From IMG/VR virus record IMGVR_UViG_3300036860_000446, positions 1-52,444 of that record: a stretch of DNA of 52,444 nucleotides; one strand, given 5' to 3'. Positions 37,007 through 45,428 of this stretch are shown piece by piece; within the stretch, counting starts at the first letter, position 1; each line of letters opens with the position of its first letter. Under the pieces are notes generated by a model. The model was not told the origin of the DNA. It made no database searches and was given only the letters and a program-made list of their open reading frames with translations. A program made the position numbers and the translations under genes. The DNA comes from a virus.

Positions 37007-37120
37007 ATGGCCGACGAACCGACGCCCGACCCTGAGCCGACGCGAACGCCAGTTGAGCCGGAGCCCGCCCCGACCCATACGACGCTGTTCCCGAACCCGG
37101 TGAAGGTCATCTACGACTGA
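37007..37120 (+). CDS. 37-residue Pro/Glu-rich protein
   Basis: MADEPTPDPEPTRTPVEPEP is followed by a short beta end (LFPNPVKVIYD). It is largely disordered. The stop overlaps the next ATG (TGATG). It is possibly a small virion or scaffold accessory; low certainty. Confidence 0.4.
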   Translation: MADEPTPDPEPTRTPVEPEPAPTHTTLFPNPVKVIYD

Positions 37121-37278
37121 TGCGGAAGCGACCCAGGATCAGCAAGGCCAAGGCGCGGGAAATGTTGCGGAACCCGCCGCACGGTCGTCCGCTCACGAAG
37201 CCGCAACGCGGTTTGTTCGGAGTCATCGCCTCGGGGCTGCCGCTTCGCGGCTTGCGCATCACGCGCCATAAGAGATAG
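37120..37278 (+). CDS. 52-residue basic phage protein before the portal
   Basis: KAREMLRNPPHGRPLTKPQR and GLFGVIASGLP match a common pattern of short phage proteins beside portal genes (LTxxQRxxFGxIAxG). It is strongly basic. A counterpart of similar size is at 10503-10655 in the left module. Function unknown. Confidence 0.55.
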   Translation: MRKRPRISKAKAREMLRNPPHGRPLTKPQRGLFGVIASGLPLRGLRITRHKR

Positions 37279-37281
37279 CGA

Positions 37282-39162
37282 ATGGACCCACAATCCACGG
37301 CAACCGCGCCGGCTGTACGCGAAGGCAACGAGACGCAGCGGCAGGATGAAACCAGATTCGTCCTCGATTTCGTTGAACAGTCGGCACGCGCCCGCAACCC
37401 CTACATGCCAACGTGGGAAGAGATCCTCAACAACTATCTTGTCGTTCCTTATGGGGCGGACGATCGATCCTTCTACACGGCTTCGGTCGCAGGATCGGCC
37501 ACACATACCCTGCGCAGAGACCGCCGCGCCCGCCTGAAAGACCCGGAAACCCATCAGATCGTTGAGACCATCACATCGCAGGCGATCGATCTCCTGCTGG
37601 GACAGCGGGAATACATCGCCGCGATTCCGACTGCGACCGGCAGTTATGACCGCGCACGGCTGATCGGCAACGTGCTGATGGCGTTTTTCGAGCAGCCCGG
37701 GATCTGGACGACGCATTACCAGCTCTTCAAAGACGCCTTCCTGTTTGGGACCGCCATACTCGAGATCGGCTGGGAGAGCCGCGCCCGTTTGCAGTACGTC
37801 CGCGGCAGCAAGGAACCGGAGCGCGTCATCTACCGTGACCAGCCGCTTCATCGTCCCGTGGACATCTGGAAGTTTTATCCGGACCCATCGGGCACCTCTA
37901 TCCAGCGCGACATGATCGGTTGCGCCAAGGAGTTCGAGATCACCATCCAGGAGGCCCGCCGCCTCGCGGAACCGTCCGAAGACGGAGAGCCGGGCGTGTA
38001 CGACAAAGACGACGTGGAGGCCGCGATTCTCGCCTACCGCGAACGCTGTGAAGACCAGCGCAAGCGTTTCCCCAGCATCTCCCGCCAGATGCCAGAGCGG
38101 TTCCAGACGATGAAGGGCCTCGAATACTGGGGCGAATCGCCAGAGAAGGCGTCGGACGGCATGAGCAACCGCGTGATCACCCTGCTCAACGGCGTCCGCG
38201 TCCGCTCGCGCGGCAACGTCTATTGGGATGGCAACATTCCCTTCAAAGAGATTGTCGTCAACCCGATTGCCGGTCGATTCTGGGGCCTCTCCCCAGCCGA
38301 GGTCATCCGTTACCTTCAGGATTCCGCTGACAACATGCTGATGGTGCTGAACGACGCCGCCGATCTGGCCGTGCGCGGCCCGCTCCTGGTAGGCGCTGCG
38401 TTCGGCGGGAACCCCGATCAGCTCCGGGATCGCATGCTGGGCGACATCATCAATTGCACGGACCCAAAGATGGTGGGAACGGTTCCGGTCGATCTGAATG
38501 CGCTTCAGTTCGCGGCGCTTGACTACATGCGGCGCAAGCAGAGCATGCGCGAGGCCACCGGAGCGACCGATACGCCACAGGCCATCGGCGGTGGCGGCCA
38601 AGGCGGCGTTGACAAAACGGCGACTGAGGCGAGCCTGTTGTATCAGGCGGCCTCCCGGCGCGTCATCCAGATGGTCCTGCCGATCGAAAAAGACGCCTAT
38701 CCGTGGATCGGCAAAACAACGCATTCCAGGATGCGCCAGTTCATCGACGCCGACACGATCGTGGCGACCCTCGGCGGCCAGGCCCAGGAAATTCCCTTTG
38801 CAGAGATCGATAACGACGCCGACGTACGCTTCGTTGGATCGCGCCATGCCGGAAGCAAATTCCAGAAGGCGGTCCAGAACCGCCAGATGGCCGAAGTCCT
38901 GGGGAGCGACCGCGGCGAGCGTTTGGCCCTGCTCGCCCCCGAAGTGCTGGTCCGCTGGTTCCGTGACGGCATGGAGATTCCGGATGCTGAGGCCATTGTT
39001 GAGCGCATGACGGACCGCGCTTTGGCGCTCAAGCGGCTCTCGATCATGTCGCAGGGACAGGGCGGGCCACTCGGCTCCGTACCAACGGAGCAGTTCGAGG
39101 CCGACGAGACGTTCGGGACGCTCCCCGGCGAGGCGGAGCAGCAGGGCGAGGCCATTCAATGA
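37282..39162 (+). CDS. Portal protein (region D)
   Basis: 626 residues. Features are YMPTWEEILNNYLVVPYG, a HQIVETITSQAIDLLLG helix, FKDAFLFGTAILEIGWE, FPDPSG-like YPDPSGTSIQRDMIG, FWGLSPAEVIRYLQDSADNM and TGATDTPQAIGG with TATEASLLYQAA, the core helix-turn of phage portals. It forms the dodecamer at the packaging vertex. It is not recognisably close to the left-hand portal. Scaffold and capsid genes follow. Confidence 0.8.
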   Translation: MDPQSTATAPAVREGNETQRQDETRFVLDFVEQSARARNPYMPTWEEILNNYLVVPYGADDRSFYTASVAGSATHTLRRDRRARLKDPETHQIVETITSQAIDLLLGQREYIAAIPTATGSYDRARLIGNVLMAFFEQPGIWTTHYQLFKDAFLFGTAILEIGWESRARLQYVRGSKEPERVIYRDQPLHRPVDIWKFYPDPSGTSIQRDMIGCAKEFEITIQEARRLAEPSEDGEPGVYDKDDVEAAILAYRERCEDQRKRFPSISRQMPERFQTMKGLEYWGESPEKASDGMSNRVITLLNGVRVRSRGNVYWDGNIPFKEIVVNPIAGRFWGLSPAEVIRYLQDSADNMLMVLNDAADLAVRGPLLVGAAFGGNPDQLRDRMLGDIINCTDPKMVGTVPVDLNALQFAALDYMRRKQSMREATGATDTPQAIGGGGQGGVDKTATEASLLYQAASRRVIQMVLPIEKDAYPWIGKTTHSRMRQFIDADTIVATLGGQAQEIPFAEIDNDADVRFVGSRHAGSKFQKAVQNRQMAEVLGSDRGERLALLAPEVLVRWFRDGMEIPDAEAIVERMTDRALALKRLSIMSQGQGGPLGSVPTEQFEADETFGTLPGEAEQQGEAIQ

Positions 39163-39476
39163 ACGAGATCGTTGAGAAGGTGACCGAGCGTTTCCATCGC
39201 GTTCTTGAGATGGCACGGGGTCCGCGACGGGTACAGCAGGAGGCCGCGAAGCGCGAACCGACGCCCGACGAGAAACTGGCCCGGTCTCTGGGCGACTGGC
39301 TTGCCGCAGATGAAGCATCGTTGCTGGTGAGATGGCTCAATGACCAGGCAGGAAAAGCAAACGTGACCGCGCACACACAGCGCGCAAGCCACGCCGATCA
39401 GAACTATGCGCTCGGCCAAGAAGCCGCGTACCGGGCCGTCGCGCAGCGCATCAGGCTGATTCGCGGCGACAAATAG
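39159..39476 (+). CDS. 105-residue helical protein
   Basis: The ATG overlaps the portal stop. MNEIVEKVTERFHRVLEMAR, then ARSLGDWLAADEASLLVRWL, then a basic helical end (AAYRAVAQRIRLIRGDK). Small helical proteins between portal and scaffold are common in phages. Function unknown. Confidence 0.5.
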   Translation: MNEIVEKVTERFHRVLEMARGPRRVQQEAAKREPTPDEKLARSLGDWLAADEASLLVRWLNDQAGKANVTAHTQRASHADQNYALGQEAAYRAVAQRIRLIRGDK

Positions 39477-39514
39477 AGCGGCAACCGCTTCGGCGGCCCG
39501 CAGGAGATCCAAGA

Positions 39515-40267
39515 ATGGTGGAACCGACAGCATCGTCGCAAGCATCCACGAGCGCCCCGGCTGGCGCTGGACAGCCGGAAGCCGGTTCGGGAACCGCCGG
39601 GAAACCTGCGGCCGCGCCGGCGTCCCCCGGAATCGACCCGGAGGCCCTGTCGAAGACCATCTCGAAGCAGATTCAGGATGGCTTCGCCAACCTGTGGCGG
39701 GGAATCGAATCCGCGACGGACAAGAAGATCGAAGCACGGCTGCGGCGGGAGCGTGAACCCCGCTCGCGACGCACGACGGAGGAAGAGGACGATCTGGGTC
39801 TGGGCGATCCGGAGGAGCGCACTACGCCGCGCGACCGCCGGGCAACCGACCGCGAGGACAGACGACCGAGCCGAGACCATGCCCGCGATACGCGCGACGC
39901 CATCCGCGATTTCCGGCAGGAAAACGAGAACTGGCGCGAGCTGTTGCCGCAGGTCATGGAGATCGCCAACGACCCGCAGAGGGCTCGCCCCTTCCGCGTT
40001 GTCGGTGACGACGGCGAAGTCGATTATCTGTCTTCGCTCAACGCGATCCGTGACAACCTCGAACTCCAGGCGTACCGCGAGCAGAAGGCGAAGGCCGCGA
40101 CCGACCGCAAGGAAGACAGAGAACGCCAGAAACGCGACGCCGCGATTAGCGGCAGCGGAGCCTCCGGCGGCGAAGAGGACGTGTCCAACCTGACGGACGA
40201 CGAACTTCTGGCCCGCATGGAGAAAGAAGGGCTCATCAGCGAGACCGACCCGCTCCGCAAACGCTGA
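39515..40267 (+). CDS. Scaffolding protein
   Basis: 250 residues. A Gly/Ala/Pro-rich start (residues 1-45) is followed by a very charged middle (RREREPRSRRTTEEEDD, DRRATDREDRRPSRD) and a helical C-terminus (ELLARMEKEGLISETDPL). This disordered, charged, helical layout directly before the major capsid gene is typical of phage scaffolds. Confidence 0.65.
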   Translation: MVEPTASSQASTSAPAGAGQPEAGSGTAGKPAAAPASPGIDPEALSKTISKQIQDGFANLWRGIESATDKKIEARLRREREPRSRRTTEEEDDLGLGDPEERTTPRDRRATDREDRRPSRDHARDTRDAIRDFRQENENWRELLPQVMEIANDPQRARPFRVVGDDGEVDYLSSLNAIRDNLELQAYREQKAKAATDRKEDRERQKRDAAISGSGASGGEEDVSNLTDDELLARMEKEGLISETDPLRKR

Positions 40268-40284
40268 GACCGGCAGAGGATTAA

Positions 40285-41208
40285 ATGGCCATCACACGGA
40301 TGGGGACCGGGACCACCAATCTCGGTCCCAACCTGCTCACGACCTACTTGAATCGCAGGTTCGTGAGCGTCCTGCGCGCTTCGCTCGTCGCGGCCGCGCT
40401 GGGCATGCCGTCCGACATGGGCGCGAACGACGGGACCACGGTCCGCTGGCAGTTCTTCAGCCAGCCGGCCGCCGTCACGACAACCCTGACGGAAGGCTCC
40501 GACCCGACGAACTCGGCGGACTTCACCACGACCACGGTGACCGGGACGCTCGGGGAGTACGGCAGCTACACCGACGTGTCGAAGTTCCTGCTCCGGACCG
40601 GGCTGACCGGGACGAAGCAGGAGATGGTGGACGGTCTGGCCTACATGGCGGCCATCTCCATCGACACGCTCTCGATCGGCGAGATCGATGGATCGACAAC
40701 CTCCGTCGATTCGGGAACGGCACTCACGGCGGAATCGGTCCGGCAGGCGGTCGCGGCCTTGCTCGACAACAACTGCAAGCCGCACCGCAAGACTCCCGGC
40801 CTATTCCCGCTCCTAGTCACCACGGACGCCGCCTACGACATGATGGGCGAGGGCGCACCGACGTGGTTCCAGGCGAAGTCCGATCTGTACCAGCAGTCTC
40901 TCCAGCAGCCGTTCCAGAACACGCCCGCGTCGGCAACGCTCTACGGGGCGACCGTCCGGACGACCAACAATGTTCAGGTGGATACGGCCCCCACGCCGGA
41001 TGACGAGCTGGGGGTGCTGGTGGCCGATGATTCGTTCGGCATCGCGTCTCTCGACACCGACGTGATGCAGCCCGAGATCATCATCACGAACCCCGAAGAG
41101 AACGTCGGGGCTCCGCTGCGCAACCGCGGGACGATGGGCTGGTGGGTTCTTTTTGTGGCCAAGCTCTTCGCGAATGCGAGGGTCGTTGTAGTCAAGGCCG
41201 ATATTTGA
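40285..41208 (+). CDS. Major capsid protein, N4 gp56-like
   Basis: 307 residues. LLTTYLNRRFVSVLRASLVA, WQFFSQPAAVTTTLTEGSDP, TVTGTLGEYGSYTDVSKFL and KTPGLFPLLVTTDAAYDMMG follow the N4 gp56 family (the GxxVRWxxFxxL...TLxEGxxP...QYGxYxxxSD pattern, and a Tyr-rich DLYQQSLQQPF segment). This differs from the Mu gpT-like capsid at 5992. It is the last gene of the assembly core. Confidence 0.8.
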   Translation: MAITRMGTGTTNLGPNLLTTYLNRRFVSVLRASLVAAALGMPSDMGANDGTTVRWQFFSQPAAVTTTLTEGSDPTNSADFTTTTVTGTLGEYGSYTDVSKFLLRTGLTGTKQEMVDGLAYMAAISIDTLSIGEIDGSTTSVDSGTALTAESVRQAVAALLDNNCKPHRKTPGLFPLLVTTDAAYDMMGEGAPTWFQAKSDLYQQSLQQPFQNTPASATLYGATVRTTNNVQVDTAPTPDDELGVLVADDSFGIASLDTDVMQPEIIITNPEENVGAPLRNRGTMGWWVLFVAKLFANARVVVVKADI

Positions 41209-41227
41209 TCGGCTGAGGACTCATCGC

Positions 41228-42034
41228 GTGGGATGGGCGGAACGATCGAAGAAGAACCAAGGGGGCGGGCCACGCACCGCCCCCAAAGTGCTGATCTGCA
41301 TCCCGTCGGTTGATCACACGGTCACGGTGCCGATCATGCACTTGATAGCAACGCTGATGCGGGATGCGCCGACCACCTTCCATCTCCCCAAAAGTTTGTG
41401 TGGCAAGCGCACGATCGCCGAGCCGCGCAATCGTCTTCTGGCGCGCTTCCGGGAAACCGGCGACAATCCGGAAGACGCGCTCTGGTTCATCGACGCTGAC
41501 GTGATCCCATCCAACAACACGGCTCGCTTGTTCCCGCATCTGGCCGATCCGGCGATTGACATCTGGGGAGGCATCTACCCGCTGGTGGCGCGCGGATCGG
41601 GCGAGACCGATCCGCTCGATATCACCTGGACAATGTACGACGAGAAGGATGGTCACTTCATACCTGCTGAACCCGACGAGTCGAAGGACTTGCAGGAGGT
41701 CGGCGGTCTCGGAACGGGATGCATGTTCATCCGGCGTCGCGTTCTGGACGATCCGGCGCTCCATCTCACCGAGGATTTCAAGGGTGTTCCCTGTGTGTTT
41801 CAGACGACGCACCACCCGGATGGGTCGGTGAACTACTCCGATGACCTGGACTTCTGCCTGCGCGCCCGCAAGGCTGGATATCGCATTTGGGCCAATCCTC
41901 ATGTGAAGTGGGGCCATCGGAAGGCGGGGGACGTTCGTGATTCATTCGAGCTTGGAGCTGCGGCCTTCGCCGCCGGCTACCAGCACCGACAGAACGAAGA
42001 GGAGCGCGACAAGCCGCGCATCGTGAGCGCCTGA
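41228..42034 (+). CDS. Glycosyltransferase, GT-A (family 2-like)
   Basis: 268 residues, GTG start. KVLICIPSVDHTVTVPIMHL opens the nucleotide-sugar domain. ALWFIDADVIPSNN carries the DxD-type metal motif (89-91). The acceptor part has VGGLGTGCMFIRR and NYSDDLDFCLRARKAGY, the (E/D)D-x-DxC-RA motif of family 2, then a His (WGHRK). It may glycosylate a virion protein or host surface. Position after the capsid favours virion glycosylation (inference). Confidence 0.7.
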   Translation: MGWAERSKKNQGGGPRTAPKVLICIPSVDHTVTVPIMHLIATLMRDAPTTFHLPKSLCGKRTIAEPRNRLLARFRETGDNPEDALWFIDADVIPSNNTARLFPHLADPAIDIWGGIYPLVARGSGETDPLDITWTMYDEKDGHFIPAEPDESKDLQEVGGLGTGCMFIRRRVLDDPALHLTEDFKGVPCVFQTTHHPDGSVNYSDDLDFCLRARKAGYRIWANPHVKWGHRKAGDVRDSFELGAAAFAAGYQHRQNEEERDKPRIVSA

Positions 42035-42648
42035 TGCCGATCCCTCGAACGCCCATCCTGTGCGCCCCCTCGAACGCGATCAGCCCGTTGGGAACCGGCA
42101 TGCCATCAAGCGATCTCATCAAGGGGCTGCGCGTGCTCAACCCGCGGATCTACATCCCGATGCCCGAGCACTACCGTGAATGGTATCCGGGCCAGCGCGC
42201 CGGTCAGACCTGCATCTGGCTTGGGCATCCGGCCGCCGAAGGCTCCGATAAAATCTGCGCCTTTCATCTCGGGATGATTCCGGAGTGGACGCAGGTCGGG
42301 CCCGACAAGGTCATGATCGCACGCGGCTGGCGTTCGATTCTCGATCTCTGCATCCGGCGCCGCGTCGCGGCCAAGCGGGCCGTTGAGCGCGTCTTCAACG
42401 TCCGGATGGACATCGACGGCAAAGATGGCCTCTGCAGGATTTGCCGCAAGGATGGGCTCAAGAGTCCGGTGGACGGCAAGGCCGACGTCTGTGTGGCACA
42501 CCGTCACGCGGCCATGAATCTTAATCAGCATCGGGAAAACAAAAAGGAAGCGGCCTGGAAGCAGGAACATCCTCCCGGGCCCAAGCGCGGACCGTACATC
42601 TTCCATCACAGGAGACCCCAGCATGCTTCGCAAGCGCAGCCTCAGTGA
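42034..42648 (+). CDS. Cys-containing protein following the glycosyltransferase
   Basis: 204 residues; ATG overlapping the previous stop. The first half (CAPSNAISPLGTGMPSSDLI, EHYREWYPGQRAGQTCIWLG) looks globular. The second half has GLCRICRKDG and ADVCVAHRHA, a probable zinc site, and a basic tail. It may assist the glycosyltransferase; not recognised. Confidence 0.45.
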   Translation: MPIPRTPILCAPSNAISPLGTGMPSSDLIKGLRVLNPRIYIPMPEHYREWYPGQRAGQTCIWLGHPAAEGSDKICAFHLGMIPEWTQVGPDKVMIARGWRSILDLCIRRRVAAKRAVERVFNVRMDIDGKDGLCRICRKDGLKSPVDGKADVCVAHRHAAMNLNQHRENKKEAAWKQEHPPGPKRGPYIFHHRRPQHASQAQPQ

Positions 42649-43276
42649 GGTTCACGACCTGCAAATCTTCGATGGGCCGACCGTCATTCTCCGTGGCCAT
42701 CCGAGCCGCGGGATTCCGCGCGACTCGCAGATCCGGATCGCTACCGCGGAAGGTCAGTTCGTCGTGGAGGACACGGCGACAAAGGAATTCGCCTTCACCG
42801 GCGATCCCGGACGCTACGTCTACAGCATCCGGAAGCACTACCCGAGGACGAAGCGGGGCCTCCGGTATGTCGCCGAATTCCTGATCGGGATGACCGTGAA
42901 ACAGTGGGAGGCGATGGAATACATGGAGCCTTCGTTCTCGCACGTCCGCCAAACCACGAAGGGGCCTCGCTGGAAGTGCGGCGCCCTCGGCTGCGGCAAC
43001 ACGGCGATCTCAAAGATTTCTGCCATGGAGCACGAGGCCTCACACAGGGGCAAGAGTTTCCTCGAGGCCGTGGACGCCAAGGCCCTGGAACAGGAACTGC
43101 AAGACGCAACCGGAGAGATTCCTATGGAGCCGAGCGTCCCGCAGCTTTCCACGCGCGACCGCCAGGAGATCGCCGAAATGAACAAGGCGCCGGAAGTGGT
43201 CCGTCGCCGCGCCGGTCGGCCGCGCAAGAACCCCAAGGGCGACTGGACGAACGTGCCGGGAATCGAGGAGACGTAA
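42623..43276 (+). CDS. Zinc-finger and AT-hook-like protein
   Basis: 217 residues. The N-terminal beta domain starts DLQIFDGPTVILRGHPSRG. WKCGALGCGNTAI with EHEASHRGK gives a C2H2-like site near 115-140. RRRAGRPRKNPKGD near the end is an AT-hook-like DNA-binding motif. Position between glycosyltransferase and adaptor is unexpected for a DNA-binding protein. Unknown function. Confidence 0.45.
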   Translation: MLRKRSLSEVHDLQIFDGPTVILRGHPSRGIPRDSQIRIATAEGQFVVEDTATKEFAFTGDPGRYVYSIRKHYPRTKRGLRYVAEFLIGMTVKQWEAMEYMEPSFSHVRQTTKGPRWKCGALGCGNTAISKISAMEHEASHRGKSFLEAVDAKALEQELQDATGEIPMEPSVPQLSTRDRQEIAEMNKAPEVVRRRAGRPRKNPKGDWTNVPGIEET

Positions 43277-43277
43277 T

Positions 43278-44333
43278 TTGCCTTTTGTCGGCGGGGGCGA
43301 CTTCCCTCAGACCGGAGCCAATCGGACGCGCGCCAACGCGCAGATCGAAATCTGTGAGTATATCGGCGGCACGGATGACGCGAAGGAGCTGCTACGTGCT
43401 GGGCACTCGTGGGACGCGGCGGTGCGGGAATTCAATTCCTGCCCATGGAAGTTCAACCGGATGACCCAGGACATCCCGCTGTCGTCTTCCATGCTGGACG
43501 CTTCGTCCGCTCCGACCGTCAGTCGCGATGCCGGAACTGGGGCCGGCTTCGTGCTGTCGTCGGGGCGGACGATTACCTACTGGGTCGAAGAGCGCGTCAA
43601 GGATGGCGAACAGATCACGAGGCGCAACGTCACGGCCTCCGCATCGCGGACCGTGACATTGACGGGAGATGGCACGACCGACAAGCCGGTCATCACGCGC
43701 CCGACAACCGTGAATGTCGAAACAACCCACTGGGCGCTGTTCGGGACCGCGACCAACGGAGCGTTTCCAGACGGGAATGAGATTGACGAGGTGGAGATCG
43801 CCACCACCACGATCGAAGACACCCGCACGGGCAACAATCCGGAGCACGCGACGGGCAATCCGTACTACGTCGGGAGCGGACTTCTGGAGGCGGAGTTCCG
43901 CAATCCGCGCGCGGCGAATCTCTTAGACGCCAACGGCCACGAGTGCTACGCGGTCGATTACCTACCATGGGAGGTATTTCAACGCCTGTTGGGGGATGAC
44001 CGCTCCACACCTTCCAACGTCCTCGAATACTACACGGTCAGAAACGCGCACGAGACCGGGCTGGTGATCTGGTATCCGCGCATCCTGCGGCCGGCGGCGT
44101 ACGCCGAGTTACGGATCGTGTACCACCGCCGGATCGCGTTGGCGACCGGAGACACCGACCGGCTCAACGTGCCGGTGGAGGTGGACGAGGCGATCTTCCA
44201 GCTTGCGGTTGCGCATCACATCGCCAAGAGCAAAGGCTTCATCGAGGCGTCGGCATCAAAGAAGCGGGCCGGGGAGATCCGGCTTCTCGTCGAAAGAGAT
44301 TGGCGAGATTTTCCGCCCAAAGATCCGGGGTAG
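43278..44333 (+). CDS. Head-tail adaptor with an inserted beta domain
   Basis: 351 residues, TTG start with GAGGAG upstream. Residues 1-75 (ICEYIGGTDDAKELLRAG, REFNSCPWKFNRMT) and 190-351 resemble a phage adaptor. Between them, residues 77-187 form a beta domain (APTVSRDAGTGAGF, YWVEERVKDGE, TGDGTTDKPVITRP, TTIEDTRTGNNP) nearly repeated in the tail protein at 47308. The insertion is probably an immunoglobulin-like surface domain. Confidence 0.6.
   Translation: MPFVGGGDFPQTGANRTRANAQIEICEYIGGTDDAKELLRAGHSWDAAVREFNSCPWKFNRMTQDIPLSSSMLDASSAPTVSRDAGTGAGFVLSSGRTITYWVEERVKDGEQITRRNVTASASRTVTLTGDGTTDKPVITRPTTVNVETTHWALFGTATNGAFPDGNEIDEVEIATTTIEDTRTGNNPEHATGNPYYVGSGLLEAEFRNPRAANLLDANGHECYAVDYLPWEVFQRLLGDDRSTPSNVLEYYTVRNAHETGLVIWYPRILRPAAYAELRIVYHRRIALATGDTDRLNVPVEVDEAIFQLAVAHHIAKSKGFIEASASKKRAGEIRLLVERDWRDFPPKDPG
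43506..43838 (+). repeat. Duplicated beta domain, copy 1 (inside adaptor gene)
   Basis: About 333 bases encode a domain shared with 47728-48057. The match is at DNA level as well, for example TACTGGGTCGAAGAGCGCGT against TATTGGGTCGAAGAGCGGGT. This is direct evidence of a duplication between two virion genes about 4 kb apart. Confidence 0.75.
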
Positions 44334-44336
44334 ACC

Positions 44337-45428
44337 GTGGCCCAACTTGCCAAGCTGATATGGGTGGTGAGTAGCCGCGCAACTGGCAAGCCCATACGCG
44401 GCGCGACAGTCGAGGTGCGCAGCCAGGGCGCTCAGGTTAATGGCCTGCATGCTGGCTCGCAAACCTCCTTCACGGTAGATGCGCCGGGTGCCATTGCAGC
44501 CTCTGATGTCGTCGCGGTCGATGCCACCAGCGCCCCCACGCGCTCAGTTATCAGCATCGCCGCCACGAACGTCACGGTGGGTGGCGCTGGCTTCCTGGAC
44601 GTTGCAGACGACTCACGCCTGTCGGTTCTCACACCCAAGCCGACCATCTACAACGATTCCATCGGCAACGAGACCAAGCCTAATCCGCTGACCACCGATA
44701 TCAACGGATTGGTGGAGTGCTGGGTGCTGGGCGGCATGTACGACCTGCTGGTGACGGCGCTCGGCACCTCTACCCTCTACACCGATGTCGCCACAGTCGG
44801 TGGCGAGTCCATGCGTAGCAACATCTATGGCGGTGCTGGATTCGTTCGCGGCTGGAACTTCGACACGCTGCGTTCACTGGACACCGGAGATGCCGTGTTC
44901 CGAGTCGCTGAGGCGGGTACGGCACGCTTCACCATCTTCAAGGGTGGCGGGTTCACATCAGGCGGCACCAACGCCAGTACCATCAGCGGGCCGCTTACTG
45001 TCAACGGTCTGCTTACTCTCGCCGTGGGTATATCCGGCGATATCATCACGACTAGTGACATCAAAGGTCGCCGCATATACGGTGACAGGGGAACCGCTCT
45101 GGTTGTAGGGGACTTCTCTCTCAGCTCCGGGTGGGGTGACACGGCCACCGTCTCTCTCAACGATCCGGGTAATGAGTTCGACACGCGATGTATGGTGGCA
45201 GTCACGGCAAATGGCTCAGGCATCGGGACGAACCCAACGCTTACCGTCACTTGGAAGAATGGGGCCTTCTCAGATAAGCCTCGCGTGGTGGCAATGCGGA
45301 CGAATAGTACCGCGCCGAGTACGGCCTTTTGGGTGTCTAACCCAAGCGCGACCCAAGGCGTATTCGACTTCATCGGCACGCCGGTTGCGGGCAGCGTGTA
45401 TGGCCTTGTCTGGATAACGGTGGGCTGA
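44337..45428 (+). CDS. Tail spike/fibre A with virion-anchoring N-terminus
   Basis: 363 residues. The first 155 form an anchor-like domain ending PTIYNDSIGNETKPNPLTTD...VGGE, shared in layout with the next gene. The middle is Gly/Thr-rich beta (TSGGTNASTISGPLTVNG). The C-terminus (TVTWKNGAFSDKPRVVAMRT) resembles a compact receptor-binding or chaperone-like end. Probably a fibre that attaches to the same site as spike B. Confidence 0.55.
   Translation: MAQLAKLIWVVSSRATGKPIRGATVEVRSQGAQVNGLHAGSQTSFTVDAPGAIAASDVVAVDATSAPTRSVISIAATNVTVGGAGFLDVADDSRLSVLTPKPTIYNDSIGNETKPNPLTTDINGLVECWVLGGMYDLLVTALGTSTLYTDVATVGGESMRSNIYGGAGFVRGWNFDTLRSLDTGDAVFRVAEAGTARFTIFKGGGFTSGGTNASTISGPLTVNGLLTLAVGISGDIITTSDIKGRRIYGDRGTALVVGDFSLSSGWGDTATVSLNDPGNEFDTRCMVAVTANGSGIGTNPTLTVTWKNGAFSDKPRVVAMRTNSTAPSTAFWVSNPSATQGVFDFIGTPVAGSVYGLVWITVG

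Noticed and set aside
37111-39318. 735-codon open frame on the minus strand opposite the portal gene
   Set aside because: It is the complement of a GC-rich gene with strong portal features. The translated product is Arg/Ala/Asp-rich without domain character, and it has no ribosome site or operon context.
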